Below are positions 1-12,488 of a stretch of DNA of 64,000 nucleotides, piece after piece. The notes under the pieces were generated by a model. That model worked only from the letters and a program-made list of their open reading frames with translations, searched no databases and had not been told where the DNA came from. The position numbers and the translations under genes were made by a program. Numbering within the stretch: the first letter of the stretch is position 1; the number at the start of each line of letters is the position of its first letter. The stretch is from Elymus sibiricus (taxonomy: Eukaryota > Streptophyta > Magnoliopsida > Poales > Poaceae). The stretch is from NCBI GenBank assembly GCA_039707655.1, contig CM077674.1, forward strand, positions 239,111,904 through 239,175,903. Reading direction: 5' to 3'.

Positions 1-742
1 AAGTGTCACATGATCCACATCAACTAACCCATGTCCGATCATCACGTGAGATGGATTAGTCATCAATGGTGAACATCTTCATGTTGATCATATCTACTAT
101 ATGACTCATGTTCGACCTTTCGGTCTCTTGTGTTCCTAGACCATGTCTGTACATGCTAGGCTCGTCAAGTTTAACCTGAGTATTCTGCATGTGTAAAACT
201 GGCTTACACCTGTTGTATGCAAACGAAGAGTCTATCGCACCCGATCATCACGAGGTGCTTCGAAACGTTGAACCTTCGCAACGGTGCATACTTGGGGAGA
301 ACACTTATCTTGAAATTTAGTGAAGGGATCATCTTACAATGCTACCATCGTCCTAAGCAAAATAAGATGCATAAAAGGATTAACATCACATGCAATTCAT
401 AAGTGACATGATATGGCCAATATCACTTCGTGCCTTTGATCTCCATCTTGAGGCACCGGCATGATCTCCATCGTCACCAGCTTGACACCATGGTCTCCAT
501 CATCTTGTCTCCACTTGGTCGTCTCACAAACTATTGCTACTACTACTATTGCTAACCGATAGCGATAAAGTAAAGCAATTACATGGCATTTAAAGAGTGA
601 CACGCAGGTCATACAATAAATTAAAGACAACCCTATGGCTCCTGCCGGTTGCCGTACTCATGGACATGCAAGTCATGAAACTTATTACAAACATGATCAT
701 CTCATACATCCCCATATATCATATCACATTTGGCCATATCAT
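1..742 (-). mobile_element. Leader fragment of an older inverted Angela-like copia element
   Basis: Read on the minus strand this stretch matches the untranslated leader of the complete copia element next to it (compare about 2,880-3,610): the same order of GGCAACCGGCAGGAGCC, ATGGAGATCA repeats, and GATCATCCCTTCACTAAATTTCAAG-like sequence. It continues at 9,464-9,880 on the other side of the younger insertion, so both pieces belong to one older element in the opposite orientation whose coding part lies left of the window. No coding sequence is seen here. Confidence 0.85.
738..742. repeat. Left target-site duplication (ATCAT) of copia element 743-9463
   Basis: ATCAT directly precedes the LTR start TGTTGG and recurs at 9,464-9,468 directly after the 3' LTR end CCAACA. 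Five bases is the usual Ty1-copia duplication size, so the two ends belong to one insertion. Confidence 0.9.
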
Positions 743-2495
743 TGTTGGAAATATGCCCTAGAGGCAATTAATAAAGTGTTTATTATCATATTTCTCCGTT
801 CATGATAATGGTTTATTATTCATGCTAGAATTGTATTGACCGGAAACTTAATACATGTGCGAATTGATAAACGAATACCGTGTCCCTAGTATGCCTCTAC
901 TAGACTAGCTCGTTGATCAAAGATGGTTAAAGTTTCCTGACCATGGACATGAGTTGTCATTTGATAACGGGATCACATTATTAGGAGAATGATGTGATGG
1001 ACTTGACCCAACCGTTAGCATAGCATATGATCATTCAGTTTATTGCTACTGCTTTCACTATGTCAAATACATGTTCCTCTGACCATGAGATCATGCAACT
1101 CCCGGATACCGTAGGAATACTTTGGGTGTATCAAACGTCACAACGTAACTGGGTGATTATAAAGGTGCACTACAGGTATCTTCGAAAGTGTTTGTTGAGT
1201 TGGCATGGATCGAGATTGGGATTTGTCATTCTGACTATCGGAAAGGTATCTCTGGGCCCTCTCGGTAATACAGCATCACAGAAGCCTTGCAAGCACCATG
1301 ACTAAAGAGTTAGTTACAAGATGAAGTATTACGGAATGAGTAAAGAGACTTGCCGGTAACGAGATTGAACTAGGTATCGAGATACCGACGATTGAATCTC
1401 GGGCAAGTAACATACCGCCGGACAAAAGGGAACAACGTATGTTGTCATATGAGGTTCACCGATAAAGATCTTCATGGAATATGTAGGAACCAATATGAGC
1501 ATCCAGGTTCTGCTGTTGGTTATTGACCGGAGAGTCGTCTCGGTCATGTCTACATCATTCCCGAACCCGTAGGGTCCGCACACTTAAGGTTCGATGACGA
1601 TATAGTATTATATGAGTTATGTGATTGGTGACCGAATGTTGTTCGGAGTCCCAGATGAGATCACGGACATGACGAGGAGTCTCGAAATGGTCAAGAGGTA
1701 AAGATTGATATATTGGAAGGTGGTATTCGGACATCGGAATGGTTTCGGAAGGTTCCGGAATATTATCGGAGTGCCGGAGGGTTATCGGAACCTCCCCGGG
1801 GAAGTTATGGGCCTACATGGGCCATAGGGGAGAGGAGAGGCAGCCCACAAGGGGTGGCTGTGCCCCTCCCCCTAGGGAGTCCGAATTGGACTAGGGGAAG
1901 GGGGCGCACCCCCCTTTCCTTCTCCTCTTCTCTCTCCCTTCCTTCCCCCTTCCAAGAGGGAATCCTACTAGGACTTGGAGTCCTAGTAGGACTTCTCTCT
2001 CTCTCTTGGCGCACCCCTGGGGGGGTGGCCAGCCTCCCCTCCCTCCCTCCTTTATATACGGAGGAGGGGGGCACATCTAGCACATAGAACACAATTGTTT
2101 CAGCCGTGTGCGGCGCCCCCCTCCACAGTTTTACACCCCGGTCATATTTTCGGAGAGCTTAGGCGAAGCCCTGCCGGAATCACTTCACCGTCACCGTTGC
2201 CACGCCGTCGTGCTGACAAAACTCATCTACTACCTCAACGTCTTGCTGGATCAAGAAGACGAGGAACGTCACCGAGCTGCACGTGTGTAGAACTCGGAGG
2301 TGCCGTACGTTCGGTACTCGATTGGTGGATCTCGAAGGAAGTTCGACTACATCGACCGCGTCATGAGACGCTTCCGCTAATGGCCTATGAGGGTACGTAG
2401 ACACACTCCCCCCTCTCGTAGCGATACATCTCCATGGATAGATCTTGCGTGAGTGTAGGATTTTTTTTTTCAAATGCATGCTCCATTCCCCAACA
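743..2495 (+). repeat. 5' LTR of the copia element
   Basis: Begins TGTTGGAAATATGCCC and ends TTCCCCAACA. It aligns nearly base for base with 7,712-9,463, with scattered substitutions (for example AATACATGTGCG against TTTCATGTGTG about 110 bases in) and small length differences in the A/T run near the end. A TATA-like TTTATATA at 2,051 lies in a GC-rich stretch typical of the U3/R region of this group. Confidence 0.95.
2051..2058 (+). promoter_or_regulatory. TATA-like box in the 5' LTR
   Basis: TTTATATA, followed by CGGAGG, within a C-rich U3 region. The same motif is in the 3' LTR at 9,022-9,029. Its position, some 440 bases before the LTR end, is plausible for the element's promoter; the transcription start cannot be read from sequence. 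Confidence 0.55.
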
Positions 2496-2496
2496 G

Positions 2497-2512
2497 TGGC
2501 ATCCGAGCCAGG
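2497..2512 (+). other. Primer-binding site (initiator Met tRNA type)
   Basis: TGGCATCCGAGCCAGG starts one base after the LTR end. It resembles the plant copia site TGGTATCAGAGC, complementary to the 3' end of initiator Met tRNA, with a few changes. The older copy shows TGGCATCATGAGCC at the same place. Confidence 0.75.
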
Positions 2513-3724
2513 TCTATGCGTAGATGTGATTTGCACGAGTAGAACACAAAAGAGTTGTGGGCGTGGGTGCATACATATTACTTGTCGTTACTAGTTGTTA
2601 CTTGGTTCAGCGATATTGTGAGATGAAGCGGCCCGGACCGACATTACGCGTACGCTTACGCGAGACTGGTTTCACCGTTGGTGCACTTGGTGCATAAAGG
2701 TGACTGGCGGGTGTATGTCTCTCTCACTTTAGTTGAATCAGCTTCAATGAAGAGGGTTCTTTTAGAAGATCAAAAAGCAATCACTACACCACATTGTGGT
2801 TTTGCGTAGGTAAGAATCAGTTCTTGCAAACCCGTAGCAGCCACGTAAAACTTGCAACAACAAAGTAGAGGACGTCTAACTTGTTTTTGCAGGGTATGCT
2901 TGTGATGTGATATGGTCAAGACATGATGTGATATACGTTGTTGTATGAGATGATCATGTTTTGTAAAGTTATCGGCAACCGGCAGGAGCCTTATGGTTGT
3001 CTCTTTATTGTATGCAATGCCAACGCTATGTAATTGCTTTACTTTACCGCTATGAGTTAGCAGTAGTAGTAGTAGCAATAGTCGGCGAGACGACCACAAC
3101 GCTATGATGGAGATCAAGGTGGGGCGCCGATGACGATGGAGATCATGACGGTGCTTTGAAGATGGAGATCAAAAGCACAAGATGATGATGGCCATATCAT
3201 GTCACATATTGAATTGTGTGTGATGTTAATCCTTTTATGCATCTTATTTTGCTTAGAATGACGGTAGCATTATAAGATGATCCCTTCACTAAATTTCAAG
3301 ATAAGTGTTCTCCCCGAGTATGCACCGTTGCGAAAGTTCAATGTTTCGAAGCACCACGTGATGATCGGGTGTGATAGATTCTTCGTTCACATACAACGGG
3401 TATAAGCCAGTTTTACACACGCAGAATACTTGGGTTAAACTTGATGAGCCTAGCATATGCAGATATGGCCTCGGAACGCAAGAGACCGAAAGGTCGAACA
3501 TGAGTCATATAGTAGATATGATCAACATGAAAGATGTTCACCATTGATGACTGATCCACCTCATGTGATGATCGGACGTGGATTAGTTGATGTGGATCAT
3601 GTTGCACTTAGACAACTTGAGGGATGTTAATCTAAGTGGGAGTTCTTAAGTAATTTGATTAAATTGAACTTCAATTATCATGAACATAGTCTTACCTGTA
3701 TTTGCAATTGTATGTTGTAGATCA
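2513..3724 (+). other. Untranslated leader of the copia element
   Basis: About 1.2 kb between the primer-binding site and the gag ATG with no sustained reading frame. It includes a direct ATGGAGATCA-type repeat near 3,110-3,170 and sequence also found inverted at 1-742 and 9,464-9,880. A long leader is normal for the Angela/BARE group. Confidence 0.8.
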
Positions 3725-4462
3725 ATGGCCCGCGCTGTAGTTCCACTGAATTTTAATGCGTTCCTAGAGAAAGCTAAGTTGAAAGATGATGGAAGCAACT
3801 ATGCGGACTGGGTCCGTAATATGAGGATCATCCTCATTGCTGCACAGAAGGCTTATGTCCTTGATGCACCGCTGGGTGCCGCGCCCCCTGCAGGTTCGAC
3901 AACAGATGTTATGAATGTCTGGCAGTCGAAGAAAGATGACAACTCAATAGTTCAGTGTGCCATGCTTTACGGCTTAGAACCAGGGCTCCAAAGACGTTTT
4001 GAGCACCACGGAGCATATGAGATGTTCCAAGAGCTGAAACTTGTTTTTCAAGCCAATGCCTGGATCGAGAGATATGATGTCTCCGATAAGTTCTTTAGCT
4101 GTAAGATGGAGGAGAATAGTTCTGTCAGTGAGCATATACTCAAGATGTCTGGGTTGCATAACCGCTTGACTCAGTTGGGAGTTAATCTTCCAGATGATTC
4201 GGTTATTGACAGAATTCTCCAATCACTGCCACCGAGCTATAAGGGCTTCATGATGAACTATAATATGCAAGGAATGAACAAGACCATTTTTGAGCTCTTC
4301 GCTATGCTTAAGGCTGCGGAGGTTGAAGTCAAGAAAGTGCATCAAGTGTTGATGGTGAAGAAGGGCACCAGTTTCAAGAAGGGCAAGGGAAAGAAGGGGA
4401 ACTTCAAGAAGAATGGCAAAACAGTTGCTGCTCCCATGAACTGGACCCAAACCCGAGAGTGA
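3725..4462 (+). pseudogene. gag: copia gag remnant
   Basis: Open from ATG 3,725 (starts MARAVVPLNF) for about 245 codons, covering a UBN2/retrotran-gag type capsid region with the copia-like segment NYADWVRNMRIIL. The frame runs into a stop at 4,460-4,462 after a small deletion. In the shifted frame a zinc-knuckle remnant follows (FYCKGTGHWKRNC), in which the first cysteine appears as tryptophan. Capsid function might remain, but the nucleocapsid knuckle is out of frame and damaged. In intact relatives gag and pol form one polyprotein. Confidence 0.85.
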
Positions 4463-4539
4463 GTGGTTCTACTGCAAGGGGACTGGTCACTGGAAGCGGA
4501 ACTGCCCCAAGTACTTGGCAGATAAGAAGGCTGGCAACG

Positions 4540-7500
4540 TCAACAAAGGTATATTTGATATACAAGTTATTGATGTGTACTTAACCAATGCTCATAGTAG
4601 CACCTGGGTATTTGATACTGGTTCGGTTGCTCATATTTGTAACTCGAAATAGGAGCTACAAAACAAGAGAAGATTGGCTAAGGACGAGGTGATGATGCGC
4701 GTCGGGAACGGTTCAAGAGTTGAAGTGATCGCCGTCGGGACGCTACCTCTACATCTACCTTCGGGATTAGTGATGAACCTAAATAATTGTTATTTGGTGC
4801 CTGCGTTAAGCATGAACATTATATCTGGATCTTGTTTATTGCGAGACGGTTATTCATTTAAGACAGAGAATAATGGTTGTTCTATTTGGATGAATAATAT
4901 CTTTTATGGTCATGCACCACTTGTGAATGGTTTATTCTTGTTGAATCTCGATCGTGGAAATACTCACATCCATAATATTGATGCCAAAAGACGCAAAATT
5001 GATAATGATAGTACCACATATTTGTGGCACTGCCGCTTAGGTCATATCGGTGTTAAATGCATGAAGAAACTCCATGCTGATGGACTTTTGGAATCACTTG
5101 ATTATGAATCATTTGAGACGTGCGAACCGTGCCTTATGGGCAAGATGACTAAAACTCCCTTCCCCGGAACAATGGAGCGAGCAGCAGACTTGTTGGAAAT
5201 AATACATACCGATGTATGCGGTCCGATGAGCATTGAGGCGCACGGTGGATATCATTATGTTCTCACATTCACAGATGATTTGAGTAGATATGGTTATGTC
5301 TACTTGATGAAACATAAGTCTGAAACATTTGAAAAGTTCAAAGAATTTCAGAGTGAAGTAGAGAACCATCGTAACAAGAAAATAAAGTTCTTATGATCTG
5401 ATCGTGGAGGAGAATATTTGAGTTACGAGTTTGGCACTCACTTAAGACAATGTGGAATAGTTTCACAGCTCACGCCACCTGGAACACCACAGTGCAATGG
5501 TGTGTCCGAACGTCGTAATCGCACTCTACTGGATATGGTGCGTTCTATGATGTCTCTTACCAATTTGCCACTATCTTTTTGGGGTTATGCATTAGAGACA
5601 GCCGCATTCACTTTAAATAGGGCACCGTCAAAATCCGTTGAGATGACACCTTATGAACTGTGGTTTGGCAGGAAACCTAAGCTGTCGTTTCTGAAAGTTT
5701 GGGGATGCGATGCTTATGTCAAAAGGCTTCAGCCCGATAAGTTGGAACCCAAAGCGGATAAGTGCGTCTTCATTGGATAACCAAAAGAAACTGTTGGGTA
5801 CACCTTCTACCACAGATCCGAAGGCAAAGTTTTCGTTGCTAAGAATGGATCCTTTCTAGAGAAGGAGTTTCTCTCGAAAGAAGTGAGTGGGAGGAAAGTA
5901 GAACTTGATGAGGTAATTGTACCTCCTCTGGATAGTAGTACGCCACAGAAAGAAATTTTTGTGACACCAACACAGACCAGAGAAGAAGTTAATGATGATG
6001 ATCATGAAGCTTCAGATCAAGTTACTACTGAACCTCGAAGGTCAACCAGGACACGTTCCGCACCAGAGTGGTACGAAAATCCAGTCTTGGAGGTTATGTT
6101 GTTAGACAACGGTGAACCTTCGAATTATGAAGAAGCAATGGCAGGCCCGGATTCCGAGAAATGGCTAGAGGCCATGAAATCCGAGATTGGATCCATGTAT
6201 GAGAACAAAGTGTGGACTTTGGTAGACTTGCCCGATGAACAGTGAGCTATTAAAAATAAATGGATCTGTAAGAAGAAGACGGACGCTGATGGTAATGTTA
6301 CCGTCTATAAAGCTCAACTTGTTGCTAAAGGTTATCATCAAGTTCATGGAATTGACTACGATGAGACTTTCTCACCCGTAGCGATGCTAAAGTCTGTCAG
6401 AATTATGTTAGCGATTGCTGCATTTTATGATTATGAAATCTGGCAAATGGACGTCAAAACGGCATTCCTTAATGGATTCCTTAAGGAAGAATTGTATATG
6501 ATGCAGCCGAAAGGTTTTGTCGATCCTAAAGGTGCTAACAAAGTATGCAAGCTCCAGCGATCCATCTATGGACTGGTCCAAGCATCTCGGAGCTGGAATA
6601 CTCGCTTTGATGAAGTGATCAAAGCATTTGGGTTTATACAAACTTATGGAGAAGCTTGTATTTACAAGAAAGTGAGTGGGAGCTCTATGGCATTTCTCAT
6701 ATTATATGTGGATGACATATTGTTGATGGGAAATGACATAGAATTTCTGGAAAGCATAAAGGGTTATTTGAACAAAAGTTTTTCGATGAAGGATCTCGGA
6801 GAAGCTGCTTACATATTAGGCATCAAGATCTATAGAGATAGATCAAGACACCTCATTGGACTTTCACAAAGCACATACCTTGACAAGATTTTGATAAAGT
6901 TCAAAATGGATCAGTCAAAGAAAGGGTTCTTGCCTGTATTGCAAGGTGTGAGATTGAGTAAGACTCAATGCCTGACCACGGCAGAAGATAAATAGAAGAT
7001 GAGTGTCATCCCCTATGCTTCAGCCATAGGCTCTATTATGTATGCCATGCTGTGTACCAGACCTGATGTGTGCCTTGCCATTAGTTTGGTGGGGAGTACC
7101 AAAGTGATCCAGGAGTAGATCACTGGACAGCAGTCAAGAATATCCTGAAGTACCTGAAAAGGACCAAGGACATGTTTCTCATTTATGGAGGTGACAAAGA
7201 GCTCGTCGTAAAGGGTTACGTTGATGCTAGCTTTGACACAGATCCAGATGACTCAAGGTCACAATCTAGATACGTATTTATTCTTAATGGTGGAGCAGTC
7301 AGTTGGTGCAGTACCAAGCAGAGCGTCGTGGCGGGATTGACATGTGAAGCGGAGTACATAGCTGCTTCCGAAGCAGCAAATGAAGGTGTCTAGATGAAGG
7401 AGTTCATATCCGATCTAGGTGTAGTACCTAGTGTATCGGGTCCAATGACTATCTTATGTGACAACACTGGAGCAATTGCTATAGCAAAGGAGCCCAGGTT

Positions 7501-7687
7501 TCACAAGAGAACCAAGCATATCAAGTGCCACTTCAACTCCATTCAGAATTTGATCAAGGATGGAGACATAGAGATTTGCAAAGTACATACGGATGTGAAT
7601 GTGGCAGACCCGTTGACTAAACCTCTTCCACGAGCAAAACATGATCAGCACCAGAACTCAATGGGTGTTAGATTCATTACAATGTAA
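4540..7687 (+). pseudogene. pol: copia pol remnant (PR-INT-RT-RNase H)
   Basis: Conserved blocks appear in copia order: protease DTGSVAHI (about 4,617); GAG-pre-integrase LWHCRLGHIG (about 5,023); integrase with HTDVCGPM, FTDDLSRYGYVYL, SDRGGEYL and TPPGTPQCNGVSERRNR; reverse transcriptase with QMDVKTAFLNG and YVDDILLMG (about 6,705); RNase H with CEAEYIAASEA and HKRTKHIKCHF. In-frame stops occur near 4,650, 5,394, 5,778, 6,243, 6,993 and 7,391, and the frame slips between 7,080 and 7,170. The element therefore cannot make its own polymerase. The order INT before RT defines Ty1-copia. Confidence 0.92.
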
Positions 7688-7700
7688 TTACATCTAGTGC

Positions 7701-7711
7701 AAGTGGGAGAC
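7701..7711 (+). other. Polypurine tract of the copia element
   Basis: AAGTGGGAGAC lies immediately before the 3' LTR, as expected for the plus-strand primer in this group (GTGGGAGACTGTTGG in relatives). Confidence 0.8.
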
Positions 7712-9463
7712 TATTGGAAATATGCCCTAGAGGCAATTAATAAAGTGTTTATTATCATATTTCTCCGTTCATGATAATGGTTTATTATTCATGCTAGAAT
7801 TGTATTGACCGGAAACTTATTTCATGTGTGAATTGATAAACGAATACCATGTCCCTAGTATGCCTCTACTAGACTAGCTCGTTGATCAAAGATGGTTAAA
7901 GTTTCCTGACCATGGACATGAGTTGTCATTTGATAACAGGATCACATCATTAGGAGAATGATGTGATGGACTTGACCCAACCGTTAGCATAGCATATGAT
8001 CGTTCAGTTTATTGCTACTGCTTTCACTATGTCAAATACATGTTCCTCTGACCATGAGATCATGCAACTCCCGGATACCGTAGGAATACTTTGGGTGTAT
8101 CAAACGTCACAACGTAACTGGGTGATTATAAAGGTGCACTACAGGTATCTCCGAAAGTGTTTGTTGAGTTGGCATGGATCGAGATTGGGATTTGTCATTC
8201 CGACTATCGTAAAGGTATCTCTGGGCCCTCTCGGTAATACAACATCACAGAAGCCTTGCAAGCACCGTGACTAAAGAGTTAGTTACAAGATGAAGTATTA
8301 CGGAATGAGTAAAGAGACTTGCCGGTAACGAGATTGAACTAGGTATCGAGATACCGACGATCGAATCTCGGGCAAGTAACATACCGCCGGACAAAGGGAA
8401 CAACGTATGTTGTCATATGAGGTTCACCGATAAAGATCTTCGTGGAATATGTAGGAACCAATATGAGCATCCAGGTTCCGCTGTTGGTTATTGACCGGAG
8501 AGTCGTCTCGGTCATGTCTACATCATTCCCGAACCCGTAGGGTCCGCACACTTAAGGTTCGATGACGATATAGTATTATATGAGTTATGTGATTGGTGAC
8601 CGAATTTTGTTCGGGGTCCTGGATGAGATCACGGACATGACGAGGAGTCTTGAAATGGTCGAGAGGTAAAGATTCATATATTAGAAGGTGGTATTCGGAC
8701 ATCGGAATGGTTCCGAAAGGTTCCGGAATATTATCGGAGTGCCGGAGGGTTATCGGAACCCCCCCGGGGAAGTTATGGGCCTACATGGGCCATAGGGGAG
8801 AGGAGAGGCAGCCCACAAGGGGTGGCTGCACCCCTCCCCCTAGGGAGTCTGAATTGGACTAGGGGAAGGGGGCGCACCCCCCCCCTTTCCTTCTCCTCTT
8901 CTCTCTCCCTTCCTTCCCACTTCCAAGAGGGAATCCTACTAGGACTTGGAGTCCTAGTAGGACTCCTCTCTCTCTCTTGGCGCACCCCTAGGGGGCCGGC
9001 CAGCCTCCCCTCCCTCCCTCCTTTATATACGGAGGAGGGGGCGCCTCTAGCACATATAACACAATTGTTTCAGCCGTGTGCGGCGCCCCCCTCCACAGTT
9101 TTACACCCCGGTCATATTTTCGGAGAGCTTAGGCGAAGCCCTGCCAGAATCACTTCACCGTCACCGTCGCCACGCCATCGTGCTAACAGAACTCATCTAC
9201 TACCTCGATGTCTTGCTGGATCAAGAAGACGAGGAACATCATCGAGCTGCACGTGTGTAGAACTCGGAGGTGCCGTACGTTCGGTACTCGATCGGTGGAT
9301 CCCGAAGGAAGTTCGACTACATCGATCGCGTCATGAGACGCTTCCGCTAATGGTCTACGAGGGTACGTAGACACACTCCCCCTCTCGTAGCGATACATCT
9401 CCATGGATAGATCTTGTGTGAGCGTAGGAATTTTTTTGAAATTGCATGCTCCGTTCCCCAACA
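7712..9463 (+). repeat. 3' LTR of the copia element, with mutated first dinucleotide
   Basis: Matches 743-2,495 over its full length but begins TATTGGAAATATG, not TGTTGG, so the terminal TG has become TA after insertion. It ends CCCCAACA. Several other differences from the 5' LTR are C/T or G/A changes, as expected from deamination of methylated cytosines in a silenced copy. Confidence 0.95.
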
Positions 9464-9880
9464 ATCATATCATAGCATACCCTGCAAAAACAAGTTAGAC
9501 GTCCTCTACTTTGTTGTTGCAAATTTTACGTGGCTGCTACAGGTTGACAAGAACCATTCTTACCTACGCAAAACCACAACGTGGTATAGTGATTGCTTTT
9601 TGATCTTCTAAAAGAACCATGTTCATTGAATCCGATTCAACTAAAGTGAGAGAGACAGCCACCTGCCAGTCACCTTTGTGCAATGATTGCATGTTAGTCG
9701 GTGAAACCAGTCTCATGTACACGGACATGTAATGTTGGTCTGGACCGCTTCATCTCACAATACCGCCGAATCAAGAAACAACTAGTGATGGCAAGCAATA
9801 CGTATATACCCACACCCACAACTCTTTTGTGTTCTACTCGTGCATACACATCTACGCATAGACCTGGCTCATGATGCCAC
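9464..9880 (-). mobile_element. Leader start of the older inverted copia element
   Basis: Minus-strand continuation of the older element interrupted by 743-9,463. Next to the LTR it has the primer-binding site (plus-strand GGCTCATGATGCCA, 9,867-9,880), then GTCTATGCGTAGATG-type leader sequence, and it ends at the ATCAT duplication 9,464-9,468. Confidence 0.9.
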
Positions 9881-11628
9881 TGTTGGGTAACGAAGCATGA
9901 AATTCAAAAAAATTCTATGCTCACACAAGATCTATCCATGGAGATGCATCACTATGAGAGGGGAGAGTGTGTCTACGTACCCTCGTAGACCGTTAGCGGA
10001 AGCGTTTATGTAGTCGTACACCTTTGTGATCCGCCCGATCAAGTACCGAATGCACAGCACCTCCGCGTTCTACACATGTTCAGCTCGGTGTCGTCCTCGC
10101 CGTCCTGATCCAGTAAGCGTAGCGAGGTGGTGATGAGTTCCGGCAGCACAATAGCGTGGTGATGGTGGTGGTGAAGCGATCCCGCAGGGCTTCGCCTAAG
10201 CGCTGCAATGATCTAGAGCAGAGGAGGAAACTAGAGGCAGAGGGGTGCCGGCACACGGTGTGGAATAATCCTATGCAATTGTGTGGCACCCCTCCCACCT
10301 ATATATAGGAGTGGGAGGGGAGGAGGCAGCCCTAGGGGCAACCCAAGGGGCTGGCCGAGTCCTAGTTGGTGCGCCCCCCTCTTCCATATCTTTGCGCGAG
10401 GGAGGGGAGGAAAGGGGGGAGGCGCCTCCTCCATTTCCTTCTCCTTGTGAGAAGAAAAGGAAGGAGCCCTCTCCCTTCCTTCTCCTTGAGCTACGGCCTA
10501 GAGGGGGCGCACCAGCCCTCTGTGGACTGGTTTGCTTCCCTCCTATGGCCCATTAAGCCCAAGGACACCCCCCGGCACTTCCAGAACCTTTCCGGTGACC
10601 CGACAAATTTCCGGTGCATTCCGAAACCATTCCAGAGTCTGAATACTATCGTCCTATATATAATTCTTTATCTCTGGACCATTCCAGAGCTCCTCATCAT
10701 GTCCGTGATCTCATCCGGGACTCCGAACAACATTCGCTCACCAAACCATATAACTCATATAATACCAAATCGACATCAAACGTTAAGCGTGCGGACCCTA
10801 TGGGTTCGAGAATGATGTAGACATGACCGAGAAGACTCTCTGGTCAATAACCAATAGTGGAACCTAGATGCTCATATTGGTTCCTACATATTCTACGAAG
10901 ATCTTTATCGGTCGAACCTTTATGACAACATACGTAGTTCCCTTTGTCCGGCGGTACGTTACTTGCCCGAGATTCGATCGTCTGTATCTCCATACCTAGT
11001 TCAATCTCATTACCTGCAAGTCTCTTTACTCTTTTCGTAATACGTCATCTTGTAACTAACTACTTTAGTCACGTTGCTTGCAAGGCTTCTATGATGTCGT
11101 ATTGCCGAGAGGGCCCAACGATACCTTTCCGAAATATGGAATGACAAATCTCAGTCTTGATCCATGCCAATGCAACAGACACTTTCAGAGACACCTATAG
11201 TGCACCTTTATGATCACCCAGTTACGTTGTGATGTTTGATACACCCAAAGTATTCCTACGGTGTCTGGGAGTTGCATGATCTCATGGTCGAAGGAACATG
11301 TATTTGACATAGTGAAAGCAGTAGCAATAAACTGAAGGATCATATGATATGCTAACGGTTGGGTCTTGTCCATCACATCATTATCCCAATGATGTGATCC
11401 CATTATCAAATGACAACTCATGTCTATGGTCAGGAAACCTTAACCATCTTTTGATCAACGAGCTAGTCTAGTAGAGGCATACTAGGGACACAGTATTTGT
11501 TTATATATCCACACATGTATTTAGTTTTTGGTCAATACAATTCTAGCATGAATAATAAACCATTATCATGAACGGGGAAATATGATAATAACCATTTTAT
11601 TAATTGCCTCTAGGGCATATTTCCAACA
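9881..11628 (-). repeat. 5' LTR of the older inverted copia element
   Basis: On the minus strand it runs from TGTTGGAAATATGCCCTAGA (plus end 11,628) to TACCCAACA (plus start 9,881), about 1.75 kb, with clear but diverged similarity to 743-2,495. A TATA-like CTATATATAGG lies near 10,299-10,309. The bases just outside, 11,629-11,633 (AATAT), would be one half of its target duplication; the other half is outside the window. Confidence 0.92.
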
Positions 11629-12215
11629 AATATATCAGTGAGCAGTATTGACACCTATCAAATCTGATATATATGATTGGCATGTGTTACAACACGACAA
11701 GCAAATATTTTAGTGCGCAATAAGGTGTGTTGGACGCTTGGAGAATACATATATAGTTGATTTTTAACTGTTTTAGAGACAACTCTCTTTTTCCTCTATT
11801 GCTAAATAGATACAACTCACTACCTATTTTACCTAGTCATGATTTTTCACTGTTTTACCCAGTCATTTTTTTGCATCAGTACATCTATATGCAGCTCTGC
11901 CATGGTACATCATCAGTCCATGAATTTTTACGTCATGAGTGAATTTTGTAGCACTAAGTTGTGTGCTCTCATTGACATGGTATCTATGTTGGGTGCTTCG
12001 AACATACGTGTATGGTTGATCCTTCATTATTTTTACTATATGGTATCCCAGTTAGTTGTTTATGTAGCACCTAATAAATAATGCACTTCTTTCATCAAGA
12101 TCATTTAGGGTTTTGGGTTTACGTTGTCATCTATTATATTATGTTTCATAAACTCCTTGCCAGCTGAATTCTCATTATTTAATATACTTACGCCCCATTT
12201 TTTTGCTATACGTAG
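11629..12215. other. A/T-rich low-copy sequence, no feature recognised
   Basis: The flank of the older copia. No open frame of interest, no terminal repeats and no transposon motif was seen. It ends in a T-rich run and CGTAG that could serve as a 3' splice site for the zinc-finger fragment that follows, so it may be an intron of that decayed gene. Confidence 0.4.
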
Positions 12216-12488
12216 ATACTATCTGATGACGTCACCACCGACGACGAAGGCCAGAGGATCTACATGAGGCACAAATTGAGGGAGCTCAAGAGTGGGATGC
12301 ATGACGCGGGCATCAGGCCTAAGTATCTGCCTGGCTTCTAATGCCCATTCTGCAACAAGATAGTGAAGAAAGGCACCCTGCAGAGTGTCGTTCAGCATGC
12401 ACACAGAGCATCCCTTGGCACCCTCAAGCATGGCCATGCTTTCAGGGTCAAGCATGCCGCGTACGCCGAGTTCTTGCTGCAGCTTTAG
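12216..12488 (+). pseudogene. XS-type zinc-finger gene fragment with a stop before the finger
   Basis: One frame runs through DDVTTDDEGQRIYMRHKL, then KYLPGF, a TAA at 12,339-12,341, and CPFCNKIVKKGTLQSVVQHA, ending with HAAYAEFLLQL and a TAG. The pattern CPFC, then H-A about 18 residues on, then a KH-A-LA-YL type tail is that of the zf-XS domain found with SGS3 and FDM proteins of plant RNA silencing. Family members usually have an aromatic residue before CPFC, so TAC to TAA is the simplest reading of the stop. Only the finger is present, with no XS or coiled-coil domain. It may be a decayed low-copy gene or a fragment moved by a transposon. The domain assignment is by eye. Confidence 0.6.

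Larger units (their letters stand above)
743..9463 (+). mobile_element. Complete Angela/WIS/BARE-like Ty1-copia retrotransposon, coding-defective
   Basis: An 8.7-kb element with two LTRs of about 1.75 kb, an initiator-Met type primer-binding site, a long leader, gag and pol in copia order (protease, integrase, reverse transcriptase, RNase H), a polypurine tract and a 5-bp ATCAT duplication. The LTR start (TGTTGGAAATATGCCCTAGA) is that of the abundant Triticeae Angela/WIS/BARE group; which family within it cannot be settled by eye. Gag-pol has many stops and frameshifts, so the copy could move only with proteins supplied in trans. It landed in the leader of an older relative in reverse orientation. 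Confidence 0.95.

Noticed and set aside
1027..1305. A 92-codon plus-strand frame, repeated at 7,996-8,274
   Set aside because: It lies at the same place in both copies of the LTR and is accidental LTR sequence, not a gene.
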